A stretch of 64,000 nt of DNA from Heteroscillospira sp050943935 (GCA_050943935.1 JBMNQC010000003.1:62001-126000), one strand, 5' to 3'; positions 38,726 through 47,696 are shown, counted from the first letter of the stretch. Numbers and translations: made by a program. The notes: a model not told the origin generated them from the letters alone.

Positions 38726-40371
38726 TAATAAGAAAGCTTACCGCCCGATTCGGCGTGCTTGACGGCAAAAGCCTAAGCCTGTCGGAGGGGCTGAATATAA
38801 TCACCGCTCCCAACGAGAGCGGCAAAAGCACCTGGTGCGCCTTTATCCGCGCCATGCTCTACGGAATAGACACCGGACGGCGTTCCAAAGCGGGCTCCGT
38901 ATCCGAAAAGGCCGCCTGCCGCCCCTGGAGCGGCGCGGAGCCGGTTGGCAGTATGGAGCTGGAGCTGAAAAGCGGTCTGCGCCTCACCCTGCGGCGCGGC
39001 ACGGATTCCCCCAGCGCCCCTATGCGCAGCTTTTCCGCCGTATACACCGGAACGGAAAACCCATATCCCCTCACGGGGACGGAGGCCGGAGAGGCTCTTA
39101 CCGGAGTCAGCCGGGAGGTGTTCGCCCGCAGCGCCTTTACATCTCAGGGCGGCAGCAGGGTGGAGAACAGTCCGGAGCTGGAAAAGCGCATAGCCGCCAT
39201 AGTCTCCACGGGAGACGAGGGTCTGAGCTATACCGAGGCGGAGGCCCTGCTCCGCAAGTGGCAGCGTGAGCGCTGCTACAACGCCCGTGTGGGCGCAAAC
39301 GCAGAGCTGGAGGCCGAGCTTGCGGATATCGAGGCCCGGCTGGATCGGCTGCGCGGTCTGCACAGTCAGGCCCGGAGCCTGCAGGACGAGTTGGATGAGG
39401 CTGAGCGCAGTATGAGCTTTGCCCGGAGGACGCCGCCGCAGGCAATAACCGAAGCTGTTCGGGAGGCAGAGGCCAATGCGCGCCGGGCCGAAGCAGAGCT
39501 GGAAGCCGCAATCGCAGCGGGCCGGGCAGGCTGCCTGCTCATACCCGCCGGGCTGATAATATCCGCCGCCGTCCTGCCCCTTTTGGGCGCGGAGCCGTAC
39601 TGGTCGCTCCTGCCCGCCGCTGCCGCTCTGCCGTTTCTGGTAAAACACGCCGCGGCCCGCCGGAGGCTGAAGGAAAAGCGCGCCGCCCGCGAGGCAGCCC
39701 GGAGCGAGCTGGAAAAGCGGCGCCGGGAGCTGGATAAAAGTCTGTCAGAGCTGGAAAATGCCTCCCCCGCCATGGATGCCCTTGAGGAGAAGCGCCGCCG
39801 GCTGGCCGCGCTTGAGGGCAAGTTAAGCGTTTTGGGCGACGCCCGGGAGCTGCTGTCCCGCCGGGAGGAGCTGCACGAGGCCATAGAGGAAAACCGCCGC
39901 CAGTACGAAAGCATAGAGCTTGCCCGGGAAATGCTGCGGGAGGCGGAGCAGCAGCATCTGGAGGATTTTTCCCCAAAACTCACCCGCCGGGCCTCGGAGC
40001 TGTTCTCCCGCCTCACCGGGGCACGCTATGAGGAACTGGCCTTTGACCGCGGACTGAACTCCGCCGCCCGTCTGCGGGGCGATGCGCTGAGCCGCGGCAG
40101 CGAGCATCTGAGCGCGGGAGCCCGGGAGCTGCTGTACCTCTGCCTGCGTCTGGCTCTGTGCGAGCTGGCTCTGCCGGAGGACAAAAACATACCCATCATT
40201 CTGGACGACGCCCTGTGCACTCTGGACGACGGCCGCTGCGCCGCCTTTCTGGAGCTCCTGCTGGAGCTGAGCCGGAGCCGTCAGATAATACTTTTCACCT
40301 GCCACGGCCGCGAGGCGGCGTATCTGCGCCATCGCCCCGGAGTGAGCACACCGGAGGTTACATCGATATGA
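38722..40371 (+). CDS. SbcC/YhaN-like ATPase, short form with membrane-like hairpin
   Basis: A 549-residue ATPase. Walker A is in NIITAPNESGKSTW (about residues 25-38), the signature segment is HLSAGARELLYLCLR (about 460), and Walker B is PIILDDALCTLDDG (about 490). The middle is coiled coil, but where SbcC/Rad50 has a zinc hook this protein has two hydrophobic segments (about 262-300, GCLLIPAGLIISAAVLPLLG and YWSLLPAAAALPFLV), as in YhaN. The start is TTG overlapping the previous stop. It is half the size of SbcC, so it may act at the membrane. Confidence 0.82.
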   Translation: MIIRKLTARFGVLDGKSLSLSEGLNIITAPNESGKSTWCAFIRAMLYGIDTGRRSKAGSVSEKAACRPWSGAEPVGSMELELKSGLRLTLRRGTDSPSAPMRSFSAVYTGTENPYPLTGTEAGEALTGVSREVFARSAFTSQGGSRVENSPELEKRIAAIVSTGDEGLSYTEAEALLRKWQRERCYNARVGANAELEAELADIEARLDRLRGLHSQARSLQDELDEAERSMSFARRTPPQAITEAVREAEANARRAEAELEAAIAAGRAGCLLIPAGLIISAAVLPLLGAEPYWSLLPAAAALPFLVKHAAARRRLKEKRAAREAARSELEKRRRELDKSLSELENASPAMDALEEKRRRLAALEGKLSVLGDARELLSRREELHEAIEENRRQYESIELAREMLREAEQQHLEDFSPKLTRRASELFSRLTGARYEELAFDRGLNSAARLRGDALSRGSEHLSAGARELLYLCLRLALCELALPEDKNIPIILDDALCTLDDGRCAAFLELLLELSRSRQIILFTCHGREAAYLRHRPGVSTPEVTSI

Positions 40372-41369
40372 ACACATTTGGAGAAAAACTGAAATTTACC
40401 GTATTCGGCGAATCCCACGGCTTCGGCGTGGGCATGGTGCTGGACGGTTTCCCCCAGGGCCTGCGTCTGGATATGGACGCCATAAACGCCGAGATGGCCC
40501 GACGGGCTCCCGGCAGCAGCGAGCTGGCCACAAAGCGCAGCGAGGCTGACGAGCCCATATTCATGAGCGGGCTTATGGACGGGGTGAGCACCGGCGCGCC
40601 CATCACCGCCGTTGTGCGCAACTCCGACCAGCACTCAAGCGCCTACGACCCCAAGATCCCCCGCCCCAGCCACGCCGACCTGGCCGCCTGGGTGCGCTTC
40701 CGGGGCATGAACGACTACCGGGGCGGCGGACACTTCAGCGGCCGTCTCACCGCGGGCTGGGTAGCCGCCGGCGCTGTCTGCCGTCAGGCCCTCACTCAGC
40801 GGGGCATAGAGGTCTCCGCCCGCATAGTCCGCGTGGGGCAGTACGAGGGTCCGGAGCTGGATAACGCCATGCGCAAGGAGATACTGGACGCCAGATCCGC
40901 CGGCGACAGCGTGGGCGGAGTTATAGAGTGCGTCTGCACCGGCGTGCCCGCCGGAGTGGGCGGGCTGATGTTCGGCGGTCTGGAGAGCCGCATGGCCCAG
41001 CTGTTTTACGCCATACCCGGCGTGAAGGGTCTGGAGTTCGGCGCGGGCTTCCGCCTGGCGGAAATGCGCGGCAGCGCCGCAAACGACCCCATCCGGGTCT
41101 CCGAGGGGCGCATATATACCGAGACGAACAATTCCGGCGGCATAAACGGCGGACTGTCGAACGGTATGCCCATAGTGGCCCGGCTGGCCTTCCGCCCCAC
41201 CCCCAGCATAGGCCGGGAGCAGAAGAGCATAAATCTTGAGACCATGGAAAATGTGGATTTCCGCGTCCGTGGCCGCCACGACCCCTGCATAGTGCCCCGG
41301 GCCGTGCCAGTTGTGGAGGCCGCCATGTGCATAGCCATGCTGGACGCCATTCTTGATACCGAGGTGTGA
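40368..41369 (+). CDS. aroC: Chorismate synthase
   Basis: A 333-residue enzyme, MNTFGEKLKFTVFGESHGFG at the N-terminus with the first chorismate synthase signature, RPSHADLAAWVRFRGMNDYR GGG-type central stretch, and VAFRPTPSI-like RLAFRPTPSIGREQKS. It converts EPSP to chorismate, the last step of the common aromatic pathway, using reduced FMN. It is slightly shorter than many homologues (about 360). Start ATG 40368 overlaps the ATPase stop as ATGA, with GGAGG upstream. Other aro genes are not in the window. Confidence 0.97.
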   Translation: MNTFGEKLKFTVFGESHGFGVGMVLDGFPQGLRLDMDAINAEMARRAPGSSELATKRSEADEPIFMSGLMDGVSTGAPITAVVRNSDQHSSAYDPKIPRPSHADLAAWVRFRGMNDYRGGGHFSGRLTAGWVAAGAVCRQALTQRGIEVSARIVRVGQYEGPELDNAMRKEILDARSAGDSVGGVIECVCTGVPAGVGGLMFGGLESRMAQLFYAIPGVKGLEFGAGFRLAEMRGSAANDPIRVSEGRIYTETNNSGGINGGLSNGMPIVARLAFRPTPSIGREQKSINLETMENVDFRVRGRHDPCIVPRAVPVVEAAMCIAMLDAILDTEV

Positions 41370-41370
41370 T

Positions 41371-41952
41371 ATGTCTAAAAAGAAAAAACCGCCTGAGAAA
41401 AAGCCCCTTGTGGAAAACCGCCGGGTGCGCGCAGCCATAGGCCGGGTGATGGTGTTTGCCGTGCTGGCGCTGGCGCTGCTGTACCTCTCCGGCATAAGCG
41501 TGCTCACACTCATCGTGGGCGCAAAGGATGTGGACACCCGCGGCGATATGTCCAAGGGCGCCATGCAGTCCCTCACCGGCCAGGTGCTGGGCACCTTCGC
41601 CGCCAACGAAAAGGGCACCTTCGCCGCCGTGCAGTGCGAGGACGGAGTTATATCCGTACTGCTGGAGGAGAAGCCCGCGGTGGGCGAGGAGATAACCGCC
41701 ACCGGCTTTGTGCATCTGTTGGGCGGCGAGCTGGAGCAGGACCTCTTTGCCTGGTATGACAAAAACGGCGACTTCGCAAACGGTGAAAAGCACTTTGACA
41801 ACGTGTCCCCCATGTATATACACGACGGCTACGGCCGCTATTTCCCCATTCCCGCCAGCAAGCTGCTCATATGCGGCGGCGTGGTCTGCGCCGTATACAT
41901 TATCCTCATCTATATGGGCATCAGCTCAGGAAAGTACGGTGAAAACAAATGA
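41371..41952 (+). CDS. Membrane protein of unknown function
   Basis: A 193-residue protein: lysine/proline-rich N-terminus (MSKKKKPPEKKPLVENRRVR), one helix at about 28-50, an extracytoplasmic region of about 110 residues with beta-strand character, and a second helix at about 165-187 (LLICGGVVCAVYIILIYMGI). I do not recognise the family. It starts two bases after aroC and overlaps the methyltransferase gene by four bases, so it belongs to the same operon. The soluble part (GQVLGTFAANEKGTFAAVQC) looks like a small OB-type domain, which is speculative. Confidence 0.65.
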   Translation: MSKKKKPPEKKPLVENRRVRAAIGRVMVFAVLALALLYLSGISVLTLIVGAKDVDTRGDMSKGAMQSLTGQVLGTFAANEKGTFAAVQCEDGVISVLLEEKPAVGEEITATGFVHLLGGELEQDLFAWYDKNGDFANGEKHFDNVSPMYIHDGYGRYFPIPASKLLICGGVVCAVYIILIYMGISSGKYGENK

Positions 41953-43052
41953 TGGAATTCATCATGCCCTGCCTGTTCGGCCTGGAAGGCCCTCTGGCAA
42001 ACGAACTGCGGCGTATGCAGCTCCAGAATGTCCGGGCGGAAAACGGCCGTGTGCGCTTTTCCGGCAGCTTTGAGGACATGGCAAAGGCCAATATCCGATC
42101 CCGCTTCGGCGAGCGCGTGCTCATAGAACTGGCCTCCTTCGAGGCCCGCAGCTTTGAGGAGCTGTTTCAGGGCACTCTCAGGACCAACTGGGAGGACTTC
42201 ATCCCCAAGGACGGCGCCTTTCCCGTGAAGGGCCACAGCCTCAACTCCCAGCTCCACTCCGTGCCCGACTGCCAGAAGATAATAAAAAAGGCCGTGGTGG
42301 AGCGGCTCAAGAGCAAATACGGCGTGAGCTGGTTCGCCGAGACCGGCCAGATGTATCAGATACAGTTCTCCATCATGAAAGACCAGGTGAGCCTGTGTCT
42401 GGACACCAGCGGCGCGGGCCTGCACAAGCGCGGCTACCGCCCAGCCCATCTGGCCGCCCCCCTGCGTGAGACTCTGGCCGCCGCCATGGTGGACTTTGCC
42501 CGCTACCGTGGCAAGGGCGACTTTGCCGACCCCTTCTGCGGCAGCGGCACCATAGCCATAGAGGCCGCCCTCATGGCCAAGAACCGGGCCCCCGGCCTGT
42601 ACCGCTCCTTTTCCGCCGACAAATGGGGCTGTGTGGAAAGCGCCCTGTGGCGCCGCGTCCGGGAGGAGGCCATAGACCGTGAGTTCAGGGGCGAGTACCA
42701 TATCATCGCCTCGGACATAGACCCCGTGGCCGTGGAGATTTCTCAGAAGAACGCCGCCAGAGCCCATGTGGAGGACTGCATAGACTTCCGTCTGGCCGAC
42801 GCCGTCACCTTCGGCGGCAGGACGGAAAACGGCGTTATCGTCACCAATCCCCCCTACGGCGAGCGTCTGCTGGACCGTCAGGGCGCCGAGGAGCTTTACA
42901 GAGACTTTGGCCGCACCTACAAGGGACTGGAGAACTGGCGCCTGTTCCTGCTGTCCAGCCACCCGGAGTTCGAGCACTACTTCGGCAAAAAGGCCGTGAA
43001 AAAGCGCAAGCTCTACAACGGCATGATAAAGTGCGAGCTGTTCATGTACTAA
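41949..43052 (+). CDS. THUMP-domain class I rRNA methyltransferase (RlmL/YpsC type)
   Basis: A 367-residue protein with an N-terminal THUMP/ferredoxin-like RNA-binding region (MEFIMPCLFGLEGPLANELR) and a Rossmann methyltransferase domain (FADPFCGSGTIAIEAALMA, then IIASDIDPVAVEIS). The catalytic N-P-P-Y motif is in IVTNPPYGERL, indicating exocyclic N2-guanine methylation of 23S rRNA (position not determinable). Last gene of the ymdB-led overlapping operon. Confidence 0.92.
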   Translation: MMEFIMPCLFGLEGPLANELRRMQLQNVRAENGRVRFSGSFEDMAKANIRSRFGERVLIELASFEARSFEELFQGTLRTNWEDFIPKDGAFPVKGHSLNSQLHSVPDCQKIIKKAVVERLKSKYGVSWFAETGQMYQIQFSIMKDQVSLCLDTSGAGLHKRGYRPAHLAAPLRETLAAAMVDFARYRGKGDFADPFCGSGTIAIEAALMAKNRAPGLYRSFSADKWGCVESALWRRVREEAIDREFRGEYHIIASDIDPVAVEISQKNAARAHVEDCIDFRLADAVTFGGRTENGVIVTNPPYGERLLDRQGAEELYRDFGRTYKGLENWRLFLLSSHPEFEHYFGKKAVKKRKLYNGMIKCELFMY

Positions 43053-43059
43053 AAAAGTC

Positions 43060-43165
43060 TGGGCCAAGTGGTTTCACCACTTGGCCCAAAAGGCTGCGCT
43101 CCGCTTCGCGCCTGGGTTGACCGCTTGCGGTCAACCCAGGCGGACGCGAACTCTGCGAGGCCCTC
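43060..43165 (+). repeat. Repeat R4 copy 1 with two strong hairpins
   Basis: TGGGCCAAGTGG / CCACTTGGCCCA (43060-43088) and CCTGGGTTGACCGC-TT-GCGGTCAACCCAGG (43111-43140). The connecting AAAAGGCTGCGCTCCGCTTC and the trailing GCGAACTCTGCGAGG recur in similar form at 59983-60180. The first hairpin may also serve as terminator for the methyltransferase gene. Confidence 0.65.
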
Positions 43166-43209
43166 AGGAACCTTTCATCAAAAATAACTACCGACGGAGG
43201 CTTTCCCCC

Positions 43210-44172
43210 GTGAAGCATTTATTTATAGTAAACCCCGTGGCCGGGCATCACGACCGCACGGCGGAGATGCGTGAAAAGGTACCGCCGCTGTTCGGCAGTC
43301 CGGAGCAATATGAAATTTACACCACCTCCGCCCCCGGCGACGGGGAGGCCAAGGTCCGCCGCGAGGCCCTTTCGGGGCAGGAGCTGCGCATATACGCCGT
43401 TGGCGGTGACGGCACCCTTAACGAGTGCGTGAATGGCGCCTACGGCTGTCCGAACGCCGCCGTGACCCTGTATCCCGGCGGCACGGGCAACGATTTCGTG
43501 CGTATGTTCGGGCCGGAGAAGCAGCGCCTTTACGACCTGGGTGAGCTTGTGAACGGCGAGGTGCGCCGTCTGGACCTCATAGAATGCTGCGGACGGCTGG
43601 GAGTGAATATCTGCTCCGTGGGCATAGACGCCCGGGTTGGCACCCAGGTCCATGAATACAGCCGTCTGCCTCTGCTGGGCGGCAGCGCCGCCTATATCTG
43701 CTCAGCCGTTGTGAATTTCTGCCGGGGCGTGGGGCAGCCCATGTCCGTCAGCTTCGGTGATGAAAGCCTTTCCGGCAGCGTGGCTCTGGTCTGCGCCTGC
43801 AACGGCCGCTATTACGGCGGCGGCTGGTGTCCCGTTCCGGAGGCCCGTCCCGACGACGGCGTTCTGGATTTTCTGGTGGTGCGCAATGCCGGCAGAGCAA
43901 AGCTGCTCACCCTTATCCCCCGCTACGCCTCGGGAAAATACCGTCAGATACCGGAGAAATACATAAGTCATTACCGTGGCACGGAGCTGCGCATAAGCTC
44001 CCCCGAGGAGCTGTGCGTGAATGTGGATGGTGAGCGTCTCAGCGCCTGCGAGCTGAGTTTTCGCCTTATCCCCGCCGCCGTTAATTTTATTTTCCCCCGG
44101 GATATGGAGTTTTTTAAATTCAACTCGCAAAAATATGGAGATATTTTAAGAAAATCGAATATTTCCCTCTAA
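43210..44172 (+). CDS. Diacylglycerol kinase-family lipid kinase
   Basis: A 320-residue member of the DagK/YegS/sphingosine kinase family: NPVAGHHDR near the N-terminus, the nucleotide loop VGGDGTLNECVNG (about 62-74), TGNDFVRMFG, and the later GGGWCPVPEARPDDGVLD. It phosphorylates diacylglycerol or a related lipid at the membrane, recycling it for phospholipid synthesis. Start GTG 43210 with GGAGG upstream; the longer frame to 43081 passes through a repeat and is rejected. Monocistronic, upstream of the groESL promoter. Confidence 0.9.
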   Translation: MKHLFIVNPVAGHHDRTAEMREKVPPLFGSPEQYEIYTTSAPGDGEAKVRREALSGQELRIYAVGGDGTLNECVNGAYGCPNAAVTLYPGGTGNDFVRMFGPEKQRLYDLGELVNGEVRRLDLIECCGRLGVNICSVGIDARVGTQVHEYSRLPLLGGSAAYICSAVVNFCRGVGQPMSVSFGDESLSGSVALVCACNGRYYGGGWCPVPEARPDDGVLDFLVVRNAGRAKLLTLIPRYASGKYRQIPEKYISHYRGTELRISSPEELCVNVDGERLSACELSFRLIPAAVNFIFPRDMEFFKFNSQKYGDILRKSNISL

Positions 44173-44241
44173 AATCACAGGTTAAATTGAGCTAACGGCT
44201 GATTTATCCTGTTTTTATTTGATTTTTGCAGAATATACAGC

Positions 44242-44270
44242 TTGCACATTGGATATAGTTGGATTATTAT
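44242..44270 (+). promoter_or_regulatory. groESL promoter
   Basis: TTGCAC (44242-44247) and TATTAT (44265-44270) with a 17-base spacer, immediately upstream of the CIRCE element. Confidence 0.7.
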
Positions 44271-44281
44271 AATAAATGTTC

Positions 44282-44308
44282 TTAGCACTCAGCTTATTGG
44301 AGTGCTAA
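44282..44308 (+). promoter_or_regulatory. CIRCE operator (HrcA-binding site)
   Basis: TTAGCACTC-N9-GAGTGCTAA, a perfect match to the consensus heat-shock operator, in the transcribed leader 42 bases before groES. HrcA repression of groESL is therefore expected; hrcA itself is not in the window. Confidence 0.97.
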
Positions 44309-44349
44309 ATACTTAAAAACGTATATACAACTTAGGAGGTAAATATAAA

Positions 44350-44634
44350 ATGACACTTAAACCTTTGGCAGACAGAGTAGTTATCAAGCAGGTCAAGGCC
44401 GAGGAAAAGACCAAGAGCGGCATTATCCTGACTTCCGCCGCTCAGGAGAAGCCCGAAGTCTACGAGGTCGTCGTGGTGGGTCCCGGCGGCATGGTCGACG
44501 GCAACGAGGTCAAGATGGAAGTTAAGGCCGGCGACAAGGTCATTACCGGCAAGTACTCCGGCACCACCGTGAAGGTGGACGGCGAGGAATACACCATCGT
44601 CCGCCAGAGCGACATTCTGGCAATAGTCGAGTAA
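44350..44634 (+). CDS. groES: Co-chaperonin GroES
   Basis: A 94-residue Cpn10: MTLKPLADRVVIKQVKAEEK, mobile loop KTKSGIILTSAAQEKPEVYEV, and GDKVITGKYSGTTVKVDGEEY. It caps the GroEL ring. It is controlled by the CIRCE element and separated from groEL by 159 bases of hairpin-rich DNA. Confidence 0.98.
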   Translation: MTLKPLADRVVIKQVKAEEKTKSGIILTSAAQEKPEVYEVVVVGPGGMVDGNEVKMEVKAGDKVITGKYSGTTVKVDGEEYTIVRQSDILAIVE

Positions 44635-44644
44635 GAATGATCCG

Positions 44645-44712
44645 AGGGGGACCGGTCCCCCTGGAATACCCCCCTCGCTCCGCACGGCGGAGCGGCCCCG
44701 GACACACGTCCG
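44645..44712 (+). promoter_or_regulatory. Three consecutive hairpins between groES and groEL
   Basis: AGGGGGACCGGTCCCCCT (44645-44662, perfect palindrome), CGCTCCGC-ACG-GCGGAGCG (44676-44694) and CCGGAC-ACAC-GTCCGG (44697-44712). No T run follows, so these are more likely RNA-processing or stability elements than terminators. Confidence 0.6.
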
Positions 44713-44793
44713 GTGGCAGCGGAGCCGCGGCCAAAGAAGCTTCGGCCGCCATATCCGCGCTGAATTTTAAATTTTTAACTGGAGGCATTTATT

Positions 44794-46419
44794 ATGGCTA
44801 AAGAAATCATTTACGGCGAAGCCGCCCGCAAGGCCATTGAGGCCGGCGTAAACAAGCTCGCCGATACCGTTAAGATCACCCTGGGACCCAAGGGCCGCAA
44901 TGTTGTTCTGGAGCGCAAGTTCGGCACTCCCCTCATCACCAACGACGGCGTGACTATCGCCAAGGAGGTCGAGCTGGAGGATAAGTTCGAGAACATGGGC
45001 GCTCAGCTCATCCGCGAAGTTTCCACCAAGACCAATGATGTTGCCGGCGACGGCACCACCTCCGCCACCGTCCTGGCTCAGGCCATGATCCGCGAGGGCC
45101 TGAAGAACCTGGCTGCCGGCGCCAACCCCATGGTGATGCGCCGCGGTATCCAGAAGGCCACCGACGCCGCTGTTGAGGCCATCAAGGCCAACAGCCAGAA
45201 GGTCAACGGCACCGCCGATATCGCCCGCGTTGGCACCGTCTCCTCCGGCGACGCCGAGATAGGCACCCTTATCGCCGAGGCTATGGAGAAGGTCTCTCAG
45301 AACGGCGTCATCACCATTGAGGAGTCCAAGACCGCCGAGACCTATTCCGAGGTCGTTGAGGGCATGCAGTTCGACCGCGGCTACATCACCCCCTACATGG
45401 TCACCGACAATGAGAAGATGGAGGCCGTCATTGACGACGCTCTGCTGCTCATCACCGATAAGAAGATCTCCAACATTCAGGAGATTCTGCCTGTTCTGGA
45501 GCAGGTAGTCCAGGCCGGCCGCAAGATGGTCATCATCGCCGAGGACGTTGAGGGCGAGGCTCTCGCCACCATCATCCTGAACAAGCTGCGCGGCACCTTC
45601 ACCTGCGTCTGCGTCAAGGCTCCCGGCTTCGGCGACCGCCGCAAGGAAATGCTGCAGGATATCGCCATCCTCACCGGAGGCCAGGTCATCTCCTCCGAGC
45701 TGGGCATGGAGCTGAAGGAAGCCACCATGGATATGCTGGGCCATGCCCGTCAGGTAAAGGTCGGCAAGGAGAACACCATCATCGTAGGCGGCGCCGGCTC
45801 CTCCGAGGCCATTCACGACCGCGTAGGCCAGATCAAGAAGATGATTGAGGTCACCACCAGCGATTACGACCGCGAGAAGCTCAACGAGCGTCTGGCAAAG
45901 CTCTCCGGCGGCGTTGCCGTCATCAAGGTGGGCGCCGCTACCGAGACCGAGATGAAGGAGAAGAAGCTCCGCATCGAGGACGCTCTGAACGCCACCCGCG
46001 CCGCTGTTGAAGAGGGCATCGTGGCCGGCGGCGGCACCGCTTTTGTCCGCGCCGCTCTGGCTGCCGAAAAGACCGCTGCCGAGCTGGAGGGCGATGAGCG
46101 TACCGGCGCTTCCATCGTGGCCAAGGCTCTGTACGCCCCCATTGCTCAGATCGCCGCAAACGCCGGCCTGGAGGGCGCTGTCATCCTGAACAATGTAAAG
46201 GCCAGCGACAATGTCAACTACGGCTTCAACGCCGCCGACGAGGAGTACTGCGATATGATCGTCTCCGGCATCATCGACCCCACCAAGGTCAGCCGCAGCG
46301 CTCTGGAGAACGCCGCCTCCGTTTCCGCTCTGGTGCTCACTACTGAGAGCCTGGTGGCCAGCATCCCCGAGCCCGCTCCCGCCGCTCCCGCAGCCCCCGA
46401 CATGGGCGGCATGTACTAA
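44794..46419 (+). CDS. groEL: Chaperonin GroEL
   Basis: A 541-residue Hsp60 of standard length with the ATP-site sequences TLGPKGRNVVLERKFG, VAGDGTTSATVLAQAM and VEEGIVAGGGTAFVRA. The C-terminus ends with a short GGMY rather than a long GGM repeat. It folds proteins in the cytoplasm with GroES. TGGAGG precedes the ATG. Confidence 0.98.
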   Translation: MAKEIIYGEAARKAIEAGVNKLADTVKITLGPKGRNVVLERKFGTPLITNDGVTIAKEVELEDKFENMGAQLIREVSTKTNDVAGDGTTSATVLAQAMIREGLKNLAAGANPMVMRRGIQKATDAAVEAIKANSQKVNGTADIARVGTVSSGDAEIGTLIAEAMEKVSQNGVITIEESKTAETYSEVVEGMQFDRGYITPYMVTDNEKMEAVIDDALLLITDKKISNIQEILPVLEQVVQAGRKMVIIAEDVEGEALATIILNKLRGTFTCVCVKAPGFGDRRKEMLQDIAILTGGQVISSELGMELKEATMDMLGHARQVKVGKENTIIVGGAGSSEAIHDRVGQIKKMIEVTTSDYDREKLNERLAKLSGGVAVIKVGAATETEMKEKKLRIEDALNATRAAVEEGIVAGGGTAFVRAALAAEKTAAELEGDERTGASIVAKALYAPIAQIAANAGLEGAVILNNVKASDNVNYGFNAADEEYCDMIVSGIIDPTKVSRSALENAASVSALVLTTESLVASIPEPAPAAPAAPDMGGMY

Positions 46420-46466
46420 AAAGCAGCCGCAGGCCTTTGAAACGAAAGGGTCTCAGCGTTAAGAAC

Positions 46467-46508
46467 AAAAAACGCCATTGATTTCTGTAGAAATCAATGG
46501 CGTTTTTA
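46467..46508. terminator. Bidirectional terminator between groEL and ridA
   Basis: AAAACGCCATTGATTTC-TGTA-GAAATCAATGGCGTTTT, a perfect 17-base-pair stem with T runs on both strands; it serves the convergent groEL and ridA transcripts. Confidence 0.92.
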
Positions 46509-46931
46509 TTATTTGCGGACTATATATTCAGGTTTTTGCGGGATAATATCGCGCTCTGCCAGAATTTCGGCGCTGACTTCTATATCCAGCTCACCCCAAA
46601 TGCCCGCCGTAACAGTCTGGCGGGCCGGAGGAAATTCGGCGCCGAAGAATTCGCGATACACAGCGTCCATCTCTTGAAATAAATCCATGTCGGAAATAAA
46701 GACATTGCACTTGACCACATCTTCCGTGGTCAGTCCCAGGTCCTCAAGAATATTGCGTATATTCCCAAACACTCTTCGGGCCTGGGCGGTCATACCGTCA
46801 CGGGGATACTCTCCGGTTGCCGTGTCGTATGATATCTGCCCGGAGAGATACGCGTGCCTTCCGCACACAAGAACCTGCGAGACCGTTTCTGCCGGTATAT
46901 ACCCCCGTGGAGAAGCAAACTTAAATTTCAT
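46509..46931 (-). CDS. RidA (YjgF/YER057c) family enamine/imine deaminase
   Basis: A 140-residue RidA-family protein: AYLSGQISYDTATGEY near the N-terminus, IRNILEDLGLTTEDVVKCNVF centrally, and the substrate-carboxylate arginine in FPPARQTV (about Arg105). Such proteins hydrolyse reactive enamine/imine intermediates released by PLP enzymes or dehydratases. It lies 12 bases after the XRE-cupin regulator, in the same transcript and divergent from the aconitase X / betaine operon, so it probably handles an imine made by that pathway. Confidence 0.9.
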   Translation of the reverse strand: MKFKFASPRGYIPAETVSQVLVCGRHAYLSGQISYDTATGEYPRDGMTAQARRVFGNIRNILEDLGLTTEDVVKCNVFISDMDLFQEMDAVYREFFGAEFPPARQTVTAGIWGELDIEVSAEILAERDIIPQKPEYIVRK

Positions 46932-46943
46932 AGCATAACCCCC

Positions 46944-47555
46944 TCAAATCTTAACGGACCGGATATTCAGCGCATCTCCCTCACCCATGGTATCGCGTTC
47001 GAGAATCTGGGCGTCGGACACCGGATTCCCGCCATATACGAAAGCCCAATAGGATATGCATTCACCGTCGCCAATCTTATGATATTTATGCGCGGTGCCG
47101 CTGGCAATAAAAATCGAGTCGCCCGGATGGAGAATATATTCCTGTGTATCCAGCGTCATAGAGAGCGTTCCGCTGGTGACCACGCCAAGTTCATCACGCT
47201 GGTGCCCGTAGGATATTACCTCATCTGAAAAATCGGGAGGAAGGGTTATACATACGCCTTTGATGCTTTGAGTTCCCTCTGTGATGAGTTCATACTTAAG
47301 CTTGGAATTGGTCTGAAACACTTCTTTGCGCTCATCTTTGCGCACAACTACCTTGGACAGCGGCGTATTTGAGAGCACCTCAGTAATATCCACATGAAGG
47401 GCTTCGGATATTTTGAGAAGATTATTTATAGTGGGACTGGTGGCTTCACGCTCTACGTTGCTTAGATATGCAACGGAAAGGCTTGTTGCATTGGCCAGGT
47501 CCTGCAGAGTCATACCGGCCTGCCTTCTGAATTCTTTGAGTTTGTTACCTAGCAT
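46944..47555 (-). CDS. XRE-cupin transcriptional regulator
   Basis: A 203-residue protein: Cro/CI helix-turn-helix in residues 1-60 (LGNKLKEFRRQAGMTLQDLA and SVAYLSNVEREATSPTINNL) and a C-terminal cupin sensor (about 110-185; GVVTSGTLSMTLDTQEYIL then PGDSIFIASGTAHKYHKIGD). These regulators usually control a neighbouring transport or amino-acid catabolism operon and sense a small metabolite in the cupin. It is divergent from the aconitase X operon and cotranscribed with ridA. Starts behind a clear promoter at 47589-47617. Confidence 0.92.
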   Translation of the reverse strand: MLGNKLKEFRRQAGMTLQDLANATSLSVAYLSNVEREATSPTINNLLKISEALHVDITEVLSNTPLSKVVVRKDERKEVFQTNSKLKYELITEGTQSIKGVCITLPPDFSDEVISYGHQRDELGVVTSGTLSMTLDTQEYILHPGDSIFIASGTAHKYHKIGDGECISYWAFVYGGNPVSDAQILERDTMGEGDALNIRSVKI

Positions 47556-47588
47556 ATATAAACACCCATTATTTCATAGTGTTGTTTA

Positions 47589-47617
47589 ATTATAACTATA
47601 AAATAAAATCCCGTCAA
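47589..47617 (-). promoter_or_regulatory. Promoter of the XRE-cupin / ridA transcript
   Basis: Minus-strand TTGACG (47617-47612) and TATAAT (47594-47589) with a 17-base spacer, 34 bases before the start codon. Confidence 0.75.
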
Positions 47618-47631
47618 GCTCTGTAGTAAAA

Positions 47632-47647
47632 TTTTATAATTATAAAA
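47632..47647. promoter_or_regulatory. Palindrome in the divergent control region (candidate operator)
   Basis: TTTTATAATTATAAAA is a perfect 16-base palindrome midway between the two divergent promoters. A related sequence TAATTATAACTATAAAAT overlaps the regulator's -10 box at 47587-47604. Both are candidate binding sites for the XRE-cupin protein, although A/T richness makes chance palindromes easier. Confidence 0.45.
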
Positions 47648-47696
47648 ATACCAGTACGTCAATTTATACTAAAATAAAAATTTTGCCGTTCAAATA

